Source: Paludibacter sp. (GTDB taxonomy: Bacteria > Bacteroidota > Bacteroidia > Bacteroidales > Paludibacteraceae). Taken from it: a DNA stretch of 64,000 nucleotides. The position numbers were made by a program, and so were the translations under genes. The notes under the pieces are model-generated. The model made no database searches and was not told the origin of the DNA. It worked only from the letters and a program-made list of their open reading frames with translations. How positions within the stretch are numbered: the first letter of the stretch is position 1; each line of letters begins with the position of its first letter. The stretch lies in contig JAQTUE010000026.1 in assembly GCA_028710415.1 (NCBI GenBank), positions 1-64,000 on the forward strand, given 5' to 3'. Shown piece after piece: positions 1-7,495 of this stretch.

Positions 1-318
1 ATGGTACTCAATGCCCATGAATACACGTTCAGTGATAAAATGAATTATATGCCAGCCAGCATGTTTTCGCTGAACCACCTGTGGCCTGAAGTAATGCAGA
101 AAAACCTGTTCCGGGAGATTGACAGCATGAGGATACCGGTTTATATTTTCCAGGGGATATACGACAACCAGACACCCTACCCCCTTGCAAAGGAATTTTA
201 TAATCAGTTAAAAGCACCTCAAAAGGAGTTTTATACCTTTGAAAACTCAGCCCACAGTCCCCTCATGGAAGAGGTTGATAAATTCAATGCCATTGTCAGG
301 GAAAAGTCGAGGGAATGA
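1..318 (+). CDS. alpha/beta hydrolase, C-terminal part (cut by window start)
   Basis: Only the last ~105 residues are inside the window, so the true start lies upstream and the ATG at base 1 need not be an initiator. What is visible fits the C-terminal half of an alpha/beta hydrolase: a strand-loop with the acid residue (IPVYIFQGIYDNQTPY, Asp in the usual strand-7 position) and the final catalytic His in NSAHSPLMEE. The nucleophile Ser lies outside the window, so substrate cannot be judged. The gene stops at 316-318, only a few bases before the first REP palindrome, which may serve as its 3' end structure. Confidence 0.75.
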   Translation: MVLNAHEYTFSDKMNYMPASMFSLNHLWPEVMQKNLFREIDSMRIPVYIFQGIYDNQTPYPLAKEFYNQLKAPQKEFYTFENSAHSPLMEEVDKFNAIVREKSRE

Positions 319-322
319 TCTT

Positions 323-527
323 AACCCTGAAAGGGCAACATATGCTAGCCCAGGGTAAAGTCCTGAAGGGACGACGCCCTGGGTTGTAATGCACACCAAC
401 AACCTGAGCCCTGAAAGGGCGATATATGCTAGCCCAGGGTAAAGTCCTAAAAGGACGACGCCCTAGGTAAAGACGCCCTGGGTTAAAATGAGCACCAACA
501 AACAGAGCCCTAAAAGGGCGACATAAC
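323..527 (+). repeat. REP-like palindromic repeats, left flank of RAYT
   Basis: Two full units (323-385 and 408-484) and one half unit (506-527). Each begins with CCCTGAAAGGG (or CCCTAAAAGGG), continues with a TAGCCCAGGGT block, then GTCCTGAARGGACGACGCCC and a closing block complementary to the TAGCCCAGGGT part, so each unit can fold as nested hairpins. The same units occur in reverse orientation on the right side of the transposase gene. This is the arrangement expected for REP sequences mobilised by a REP-associated tyrosine transposase. Confidence 0.85.
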
Positions 528-571
528 ATAAATCATGATAAAATAATATTAACCAATTAAATCACACTTGT

Positions 572-1024
572 ATGTCACAATCATTAGCAAAAATGTATGT
601 ACATGCCATCTTCCATGTAAAAAATAACGAGGGCCTGATACGGCCAGAAGATGAAAAGGAATTGTATGCCTATATGGGTAGTGTAATTAAATTATCAAAA
701 TCAATACCCATCATCATCAACGGAATAGAAGATCATATCCATGTATTAGGTATTATGTCAAAAAACATTTCGCTTGCCAATTTCATGGAAGAAATAAAGG
801 CCAATAGCAGCAGATGGATTAAAACATTAGGACCCAACTACAGGGAATTTTCATGGCAGGGAGGTTATTCAGGTTATTCAGTGAGTCATTCCAGAGTTAA
901 TGCAGTAAAGAAGTACATTGAAAATCAAAAAGAACATCATAAAACACAAACCTTCCGGGAAGAATATATTCAATTCCTGATAGAAAACGATGTCGATTAT
1001 AATCCGGATTATTTGTGGACATAA
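572..1024 (+). CDS. REP-associated tyrosine transposase (IS200-like, Y1 family)
   Basis: 150 residues, normal length for a single-domain Y1 transposase. The HUH metal-binding motif is His55-Ile-His57 in EDHIHVL, and the nucleophilic tyrosine is Tyr115 in KKYIENQKEHH, the hallmark of IS200/IS605 TnpA and RAYT proteins. It is expected to nick and join single-stranded DNA at hairpin ends. The gene is flanked by REP palindromes in one orientation on the left and the inverse on the right, which favours a domesticated RAYT rather than a free IS200 insertion. No TnpB gene is next to it. All catalytic residues are present, so it is probably functional. Confidence 0.9.
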   Translation: MSQSLAKMYVHAIFHVKNNEGLIRPEDEKELYAYMGSVIKLSKSIPIIINGIEDHIHVLGIMSKNISLANFMEEIKANSSRWIKTLGPNYREFSWQGGYSGYSVSHSRVNAVKKYIENQKEHHKTQTFREEYIQFLIENDVDYNPDYLWT

Positions 1025-1025
1025 T

Positions 1026-1420
1026 ATCTATGCTGCCCTTTCAGGGCGAAAAATGAATATAGGATACATGAACCCAAGGCTACGTCCCTTCAGGACTGCA
1101 CCTTGGGCTAGTGTATGTTGCCCTTTCAGGGTGAAGAAAAGAGATTGATTTGTAATCACCAACAATCAACATGAATTACCCTAAGGTGGATCTTAATTTA
1201 AGGAATGGTTTCAACCCTGAAAGGGCGAAATATACTAGCCCTGGGTAAAGTCCTGAAAGGACGACGCCCAGGGTAAAAAGGCACAAATACAACCGGAGCC
1301 CTGAAAGGGTAACATAGCCAAGCATTTTTAAAATCAGGAAAAGATGATATTATGTGAATATATTCAATTTTCTGAAAGAAAACGATGTGGATTATAACCC
1401 GGATTATTTGTGGACATAAC
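1026..1420. repeat. 395-bp RAYT-tail/REP repeat, copy A
   Basis: The unit contains, in order: a CCCTTTCAGGG palindrome, an inverse-orientation REP ending near 1133, a spacer, a forward-orientation REP (about 1213-1276), another half REP (about 1300-1312), and a degraded copy of the last ~65 bp of the transposase gene (about 1355-1418). That copy would encode the tail EYIQFLIENDVDYNPDYLWT but carries one extra base, so the frame is broken. It is followed immediately by copy B. Confidence 0.85.
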
Positions 1421-1813
1421 ATCTACGCTGCCCTTTCAGGGCGAGATTGGTTATTAGACACTTGAACCCAAGGCTACGTCCCTTCAGGACTGCACCTTGG
1501 GCTAGTGTATGTTGCCCTTTCAGGGTGAAGAAAAGAGATTGATTTGTAATCACCAACAATCAACATGAATTACCCTAAGGTGGATCTTAATTTAAGGAAT
1601 GGTTTCAACCCTGAAAGGGCGAAATATACTAGCCCTGGGTAAAGTCCTGAAAGGACGACGCCCAGGGTAAAAAGGCACAAATACAACCGAAGCCCTGAAA
1701 GGGTAACATAGCCAAGCATTTTTAAAATCAGGAAAAGATGATATTATGTGAATATATTAAATTTCTGATAGAAAACGATGTGGATTATAACCCGGATTAT
1801 TTATGGACATAAC
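1421..1813. repeat. 395-bp RAYT-tail/REP repeat, copy B
   Basis: Nearly identical to copy A from about 1463 to the end. The main difference is a ~20-bp block just after the first palindrome. The transposase-tail copy here (about 1751-1811) keeps the right reading frame, unlike that of copy A, but has no start of its own. The high identity implies recent duplication. Confidence 0.85.
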
Positions 1814-1925
1814 ATCTATGCTGCCCTTTCAGGGCGAGATTGGTTATTAGACACATGAACCCAAGGCTACGTCCCTTCAGGATTGCACCTTGGGCTAGTG
1901 TATGTTGCCCTTTCAGGGTGAAGAC
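1814..1925. repeat. Partial third RAYT-tail/REP repeat, copy C
   Basis: Repeats the first ~110 bp of copy B (palindrome plus inverse REP), including B's distinctive block after the palindrome, then diverges after GGGTGAAGA. It marks the right end of the repeat cluster. Sequence from here to 2100 shows no gene. Confidence 0.8.
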
Positions 1926-2100
1926 AAGACATTTAGATCAATCATTAGTTACTTATTTCAATTTCGTATTCTTTAAATTCCTTACTGATTTTACCCAATT
2001 GAAAACCGTTCTGATAGAAATACCAGGATGGTTTTTTCATTAGTTGGAACCTGTGTACATGGATGATTTTTGCATAAAATTAAAATAATTAGACAAAATG

Positions 2101-2131
2101 TTGGATATGTTAATAACCTTTCGTACTTTTG
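2101..2131 (+). promoter_or_regulatory. Bacteroidota-type promoter for the DUF2007 gene
   Basis: TTG at 2101-2103, a 20-bp spacer, then TACTTTTG at 2124-2131, an exact fit to the Bacteroidota primary-sigma pattern. It predicts a transcript start near 2138 and an ~85-base leader before the ATG at 2225. Confidence 0.65.
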
Positions 2132-2224
2132 GGGAGTTATAACAGAAAATCTATTTTCAATAATATTGATTTAATGTAATATCCAAAACAGAACAGGGTA
2201 CTCTAAAATAAAAAAACACACAAC

Positions 2225-2464
2225 ATGAAAGATGATGATAATTTGATACGGGTATATTCGGGAACTGAAATTTCAGTAACCCTACTGAAAGAAGAACTGG
2301 AGGAAAACGGAATAGCTGCCATGATGCAGAATGACTATCAGTCGGGGATAACAGCCGGATTTTTTGGTGGTGGCACTACGGCAATAGATTTGTTTGTTCA
2401 GGAATCGGACTTAAAGGCTTCAGAATCAATTGTAAATGATTTTATTTCGAATTATAACGACTAA
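2225..2464 (+). CDS. DUF2007 family small protein
   Basis: 79 residues, soluble, no signal peptide. The start (LIRVYSGTEISVTLLKEELEENGI) and the later LFVQESDLKASESIVNDF match the DUF2007 fold, a small ferredoxin-like domain annotated as a putative signal-transducing protein in Pfam. The biochemical role is unknown. It has its own promoter 94 bp upstream and is followed by a 93-bp gap before the CapA-like gene, so it is probably a single-gene transcript or the head of that cluster. Confidence 0.7.
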   Translation: MKDDDNLIRVYSGTEISVTLLKEELEENGIAAMMQNDYQSGITAGFFGGGTTAIDLFVQESDLKASESIVNDFISNYND

Positions 2465-2557
2465 AATATACAAATCTGATATTGGTAAAATGCATTTTTA
2501 ATAAGAGAAACAACAATTTAAACAAAATGTATTTGACCTTCAAAATTAAAGCTTACT

Positions 2558-3646
2558 ATGGGATTTGAGGATATTCACAAAGATCGATTTTACAACAGCA
2601 ATCATAAAAATTCTTTATGTTTATTTTCATGCATTCTAAACACAGGTATAAAAAAACAGGCTATCCGAACTGGAATATTCTGGATAGTCCTGATCATTCC
2701 TGTTCTATTATTTACCGGCTGTACCAAAAGGAATGAAAACCTGAAAATAACATTTACAGGGGACCTAATGCTCGATCGGGGAACAAGGACTGTTATTGAA
2801 GCACATGGACCTGATTTTCTATTTGATAACGTTAATGAAGTGATTGGCACATCAGACTATGTGGTTGCAAACCTGGAATGTGCAGTTTGTGATGCAGCGC
2901 TTACTCCCATGAATAAAAAATTCACTTTCAGATCAAACCGGGAATGGCTTTTATCGCTCTACAATCACAACATCACACACGTAACTCTTGCAAATAATCA
3001 TAGCTTCGACTTTGGAGAAGAGGGGATTAAGCAGACCATAGCCAATCTTGATCGGGTTGGTATGAAGCCCATTGGTTATTGTGGAGAAGGAAATACAACA
3101 TGCCCGCCAGTTTCGATAAATAAAAAGGATATTTCCATTACTGTTTTTTCATCATGTTTCTTAAAGCAAAACGTCGTTGGTACCGCTTATGATAGTGCTT
3201 CTGTTTTATCCGAAAAAATAAAAGCATATAAAGGATTGCATCCAACGTCAATCATTGTTATTTGCCTGCACTGGGGAATTGAAAAAGAACCAAAGCCAAC
3301 ATCAGAGCAAGTGGAACAAGCTCATTTATTAATCAATTCAGGAGCCGATTTGATTATCGGACATCATCCTCATGTTGTTCAATCTATTGAAGTCTATCAG
3401 GGGAAATACATCTTTTACAGCCTGGGTAATTTCATTTTTGACAACAATCATTCACAGGCTATCATGACAGACTTAGTTCTATCAAAAGGAAGAATTAAAA
3501 CAATTCAGATTATTCCGATCAACATAGTAAAATCGAAGCCTCAACTAATGAATTCTGAAGAATCGGAAAACTTCAGGAAACAAATACAATCATTGTCGAA
3601 TACAATTGAAATAAAGCAAAAGGATGGAATCTGGAAAATATTATAG
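2558..3646 (+). CDS. CapA-like metallophosphatase-fold lipoprotein
   Basis: 362 residues. A hydrophobic stretch at about 39-54 ends in the lipobox LFTGC (Cys55), so the mature protein is predicted to be a lipoprotein. The body is the CapA/PGA_cap fold related to calcineurin-like phosphatases: TGDLMLDRG near residue 67, ANLECAV, LANNHSFDFG, LHWG, and GHHPHVVQ followed by YSLGNFIFD. The family is named for poly-gamma-glutamate capsule export, but no other capsule genes are nearby, so an actual capsule role is unsupported. The ~35 residues before the hydrophobic segment are long for a signal peptide, and a later non-ATG start is possible. The next gene starts 4 bp after its stop. Confidence 0.8.
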   Translation: MGFEDIHKDRFYNSNHKNSLCLFSCILNTGIKKQAIRTGIFWIVLIIPVLLFTGCTKRNENLKITFTGDLMLDRGTRTVIEAHGPDFLFDNVNEVIGTSDYVVANLECAVCDAALTPMNKKFTFRSNREWLLSLYNHNITHVTLANNHSFDFGEEGIKQTIANLDRVGMKPIGYCGEGNTTCPPVSINKKDISITVFSSCFLKQNVVGTAYDSASVLSEKIKAYKGLHPTSIIVICLHWGIEKEPKPTSEQVEQAHLLINSGADLIIGHHPHVVQSIEVYQGKYIFYSLGNFIFDNNHSQAIMTDLVLSKGRIKTIQIIPINIVKSKPQLMNSEESENFRKQIQSLSNTIEIKQKDGIWKIL

Positions 3647-3650
3647 AATC

Positions 3651-4214
3651 ATGAACAGGATAATATCAGTCCTGATTCTAATGCTTTATTTTAATTCCTG
3701 TACCAAAGACAAGGATTACACAAAAACAATCAAAATCAATGATTCTTATTTTAAAGGGGAAGTTACCATTGAGAAAATTGAGAAATTAAACAAATACAGG
3801 ATAAGCATTTTCAATTCAATTACAGGATCAAGAGATCGAATTTACACCCCTTATGAAGTTTTTGAAATGGAAACAGGCGATGTGAATGGGGATGGTAAAA
3901 CCGATATTTGCATTGGCATAATTAAACCTACTCCTTTTGACCCTGTGATAAAAAAAAGACTCTTCATTTTTCAGATAGACAAGGATTACATTCGTCCATT
4001 ATGGTTAAGTTCAAGACTTGTCAGCCCACTGGAAGAGTTTAAGGTGTGCCACTTCAAAGAGCGTTGTCCTATCAAAGCAATGGAAAGACAAACTAAAAAT
4101 CTGTATTGTATTCGTGAATACAGATGGGAGTCTTTTGGAATGTCCTTTGTAAAAACCCTAAATGATTCAATCCCATATACCCTGGCAAAATCATTGTTAA
4201 CCAAATCACTTTAA
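3651..4214 (+). CDS. Small lipoprotein with a DxNGDGxxD calcium-type motif
   Basis: About 187 residues. The start is placed at 3651, not at the upstream in-frame ATG at 3624, because only the shorter form begins with a clean signal peptide (MNRIISVLILMLYFNSC, lipobox Cys) and the longer one would overlap the CapA-like gene. GDVNGDGKTDICIG near residue 80 resembles the calcium-binding loop of FG-GAP/VCBS repeats, but only one copy is seen. No further family recognised. Its tight spacing with the genes on both sides points to a three-lipoprotein operon. Confidence 0.65.
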   Translation: MNRIISVLILMLYFNSCTKDKDYTKTIKINDSYFKGEVTIEKIEKLNKYRISIFNSITGSRDRIYTPYEVFEMETGDVNGDGKTDICIGIIKPTPFDPVIKKRLFIFQIDKDYIRPLWLSSRLVSPLEEFKVCHFKERCPIKAMERQTKNLYCIREYRWESFGMSFVKTLNDSIPYTLAKSLLTKSL

Positions 4215-4233
4215 TCGAAAAAAATCACATTGT

Positions 4234-6702
4234 ATGAAACTAAAACGAATTACACCCATCTTGATTGCATTTATCTGTATTTGTTGCAGTTGCAATAAGG
4301 AGAAAAAGATCGCCAATAACACCTATAAGTTAACGAATTCATTGTTCCGTTGGGCACCTTATGATGAAGGATACCCAATCACTGAAAAAGAAATTGATAA
4401 AGATGCTGCCTACAAAACAGAGGATTATATAAAAAACTACAGCGATTATTATAAAGATAAGACAACTCCACCTCCTTTTAATTTTGCAGTGGACCTGTCA
4501 CATAAAAGCTTTAATGAATTAAGGCTTTTACGGTTAGAAATTCTGGCCCGTCATGGTTTCCTGTTCATGGATTATGTGGTTCGTTCCCATTTTAATGGTA
4601 CAAAATGGTATCAACCTGTCTTTTGGTATAACGATTTCAAGATAAAACTCACCGAACAGGAGAAAAATTTCATTTCAAAAGTCCTGAAATTTGAAAATGC
4701 AAAGTATCGTGGGAATTATATCACATTTGATGGATATAAGAAAGCAAATACGGAGAATGTGGTCAATTGGGAACAATATGTACTGATTCAACCGGACATG
4801 ATGAAACATTTAAAGCAAGATGGATTTGTTATTAATAAGGGTGATTACGAACAATTGTTTCAAGTATATGATGAGAATTATTACGATTACACACCCAGTT
4901 TTATCACCACTGATTTATATCTCCAGGTATTGCATATGCACTTAAGCAAGGAAATGCAGGCGTTGGAACAGGATAAAATGATTCCATTGCTAACAGGGAT
5001 GATTCAAGAGCAATTAAACACAGCCAAAAAACATTCCAACTCAACGAACAATCCGTTGCTTAAAAATGCATACTCCTGGAACCAGGTGTATTATTCAGTA
5101 GCTCTATCTTTATTAACGGGAGTAAAACAAGAGGTTCCTGTTAAATACTCAGCGGATTATGAGTATGAATTTGGGAGTGCCCAAAATGGCCAGGGTAATG
5201 AATCAAAATTCCTGGGTGACTCACTGATGGATTATTCACAATTCCAGGCAAGAGGAAACTATACCCGGACAGATTCGTTGAAAAGATATTTTAAATGTGT
5301 GAAATGGTTGAATTCAGCCTCCATTTATCTGGACACTGATGAAGGTCTGACAAGAGCAGTCCTGATGGGGAATGCCATACTTCATTCAACTTCTTCACAA
5401 AAAGAATACAATGCATTTTCAAATATCATTAATTTCCTGTCGGGAGATGAAAACAACTTATCCATTTTTCATATCATCAAAATACTGAACGACACGAAGA
5501 GTAAAAATGTAAATGACCTGGTTTCAAAGGAAAATTTACAACGAATCAGGATAGCACTCTATGCAAATGATCCACGTAAATTTTCACCCAAAGGAGCCGA
5601 TCAAAACACTGTAAACTTCCTGAAAAGGAAAAAACTGTTGTTTACTTCAGGAAGATATACTTTTGATGGGGAAATCTTACAACGGCTCACCCATATTACC
5701 CTACCAACGCCGAAAAGGTTATTTCCGAAAGCTTTGGATGTATTTGCCACCATGGGAAATAAAACGGCTGAAAACATACTGATGAATGTTTATCATGAAA
5801 AAAGTAATTGGGAAAGTTACCCGGATACTTTAAATGTTTTAAAAAAGAAATTCCAGGGATTCAACAATTGGGACAAGAGTATTTACAACAAGAGCATGGA
5901 GACATTCCAAACCCTGCAAAAACCGGTAAGTTCAGCACCCTATTTCATGCAATCACCTAATTGGCAAAAAAAGAACCTGAATACAATGCTTGGTTCGTGG
6001 ACCGGTTTAAAACATGATATGCTCTTATACATTGAACAACCAAGCGGTGCAGAAATGGGAGATGGTGGCGAAGTGCCACCGCCACAGAAAATAGCCTATG
6101 TAGAACCACAGTTAGAATTTTGGAAGAAATGCGTAGAACTCCTTTGTTTGAATAAAAAAATGCTTACTGAGAATGGTTTAATGACTGAAAAGCTGGCAGA
6201 CCGAAATAAAAGACTAACTGACATGGCCGGACTCTTTATTAAGATCAGTAATAAAGAGTTGAAAGGTCAAAAAATAACTGATAAGGAATTTACCACGCTT
6301 TCATTTATTGGAGGTGAAGTTGAAAGCCTGACATTGAATATTATAGATTCTAAGGAAGGATTCATATCTTCGGTATCAACTCCTGAAAAATACATGGCTA
6401 TTGCCGCAGATGTTTACACGTATAAAGATATTCAAAAAAATGAATGGAAATGCATGGAAGAATGTGTGGGCATGGGCGATGAGCTCTATGTAGTAGCTGA
6501 AATAAACGGACTTCTTTACTTAACCCGGGGGGCAGTATACAGCCATTATGAATTTCTTCAACCTACTTCTGACCGGTTAACCGATGAAGCCTGGCAAAAA
6601 CAACTGCTGGATCACAAGGAACCTAAAGTTGCTACCTGGATGAATGATATTAAAATAAATATACTTCGTCCTAAGACTTCACCCAATTTCAATTTATACT
6701 AA
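4234..6702 (+). CDS. YARHG-DUF3160 lipoprotein
   Basis: 822 residues. A signal peptide ends in CICCSC (lipid-anchored Cys near 20). Residues ~92-155 match the YARHG domain (LARHGFLFMDY, then KWYQPVFWYNDF and LTEQEKNFISKV), a small extracellular domain of unknown ligand. Residues ~180-800 match DUF3160, with the diagnostic PSFITTDLYLQVLHMHL. Both domains are thought to be surface-exposed, but no activity is established. It follows the small lipoprotein by 19 bp and precedes the HD hydrolase by 26 bp. Confidence 0.8.
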   Translation: MKLKRITPILIAFICICCSCNKEKKIANNTYKLTNSLFRWAPYDEGYPITEKEIDKDAAYKTEDYIKNYSDYYKDKTTPPPFNFAVDLSHKSFNELRLLRLEILARHGFLFMDYVVRSHFNGTKWYQPVFWYNDFKIKLTEQEKNFISKVLKFENAKYRGNYITFDGYKKANTENVVNWEQYVLIQPDMMKHLKQDGFVINKGDYEQLFQVYDENYYDYTPSFITTDLYLQVLHMHLSKEMQALEQDKMIPLLTGMIQEQLNTAKKHSNSTNNPLLKNAYSWNQVYYSVALSLLTGVKQEVPVKYSADYEYEFGSAQNGQGNESKFLGDSLMDYSQFQARGNYTRTDSLKRYFKCVKWLNSASIYLDTDEGLTRAVLMGNAILHSTSSQKEYNAFSNIINFLSGDENNLSIFHIIKILNDTKSKNVNDLVSKENLQRIRIALYANDPRKFSPKGADQNTVNFLKRKKLLFTSGRYTFDGEILQRLTHITLPTPKRLFPKALDVFATMGNKTAENILMNVYHEKSNWESYPDTLNVLKKKFQGFNNWDKSIYNKSMETFQTLQKPVSSAPYFMQSPNWQKKNLNTMLGSWTGLKHDMLLYIEQPSGAEMGDGGEVPPPQKIAYVEPQLEFWKKCVELLCLNKKMLTENGLMTEKLADRNKRLTDMAGLFIKISNKELKGQKITDKEFTTLSFIGGEVESLTLNIIDSKEGFISSVSTPEKYMAIAADVYTYKDIQKNEWKCMEECVGMGDELYVVAEINGLLYLTRGAVYSHYEFLQPTSDRLTDEAWQKQLLDHKEPKVATWMNDIKINILRPKTSPNFNLY

Positions 6703-6728
6703 TTAGGAACAACCAAACGTATCCAATC

Positions 6729-7382
6729 ATGGACAAAAACAAAATTATACTTCAAACAGCAGAATATCTAAAGTCGAAACTCACCGGGGAAGGATCCGGT
6801 CATGACTGGTGGCATGTATACCGGGTATGGAAGAATGCAGTCCATATTGCAGAATATGAACAGGCTGATTTGTTTGTCGTTGAGCTGGGGGCATTGCTGC
6901 ACGATATTGCAGACTGGAAATTCCATGACGGGAATGAGGATATTGGCCCGATGCAGGCCAGGGAATGGTTGGAAGGATTGGGTGTTGATGAGAAAGTTAT
7001 TGTACATGTTTGTACCATCATTCAGGACATATCTTTCAAAGGAGCCGGTGTGGCAACGAACATGAAAACCATTGAAGGGATGATTGTGCAGGATGCCGAC
7101 AGGCTGGACGCATTGGGGGCTATTGGCATCAGCAGGGCTTTTGCATATGGGGGTAGCAAGGGAAGGGAGATGTATAACCCGGAAATAAAACCCGAACTAC
7201 ATAATTCCTTTGAAGACTATAAAAAGAGTCAGGGAACAAGCATCAATCATTTTTATGAGAAATTACTGCTCCTGAAAGAATTGATGAACACAGCTACTGC
7301 CAGGGCTATCGCTGAAAAACGGCACAAAGTCATGGAAGATTACTTACAGGAGTTTTTCCTGGAATGGGAAGGAAAAGATTGA
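6729..7382 (+). CDS. HD-domain metal-dependent phosphohydrolase
   Basis: 217 residues, cytosolic. The HD superfamily metal ligands are visible: His in HDWWHVYRVW, the HD pair in ALLHDIADWKFHDG, and Asp in QDADRLDALGAIGI. The length and the DADRLDALGA motif match the YedJ-like subgroup of uncharacterised HD hydrolases, probably acting on a nucleotide or other phosphate ester. It lies 26 bp downstream of the DUF3160 gene, close enough for co-transcription, though the functions have no obvious link. Confidence 0.8.
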   Translation: MDKNKIILQTAEYLKSKLTGEGSGHDWWHVYRVWKNAVHIAEYEQADLFVVELGALLHDIADWKFHDGNEDIGPMQAREWLEGLGVDEKVIVHVCTIIQDISFKGAGVATNMKTIEGMIVQDADRLDALGAIGISRAFAYGGSKGREMYNPEIKPELHNSFEDYKKSQGTSINHFYEKLLLLKELMNTATARAIAEKRHKVMEDYLQEFFLEWEGKD

Positions 7383-7495
7383 AAATATCATTTGCAAGAA
7401 GTTAACCGGCATGTATTCATTGAAATTCGTAACAGTAACAAATAGCAATGAATTGTTGTACTTTTACATTCCCAATTATTTACACTTCTATTGAC

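Noticed and set aside
296..529. Minus-strand open frame rich in RPFRTLPWAS
   Set aside because: It is the translation of REP palindromes; identical peptides recur in frames at 1198-1422 and 1840-2043 for the same reason.
323..1925. CRISPR array
   Set aside because: The repeats are palindromic, in both orientations, with unequal spacing and no unique spacers of constant size; they surround a Y1 transposase, and no cas genes are present.
2558..3646. Capsule (poly-gamma-glutamate) synthesis locus
   Set aside because: Only the CapA-type fold is present; CapB/CapC-type ligase genes are absent.
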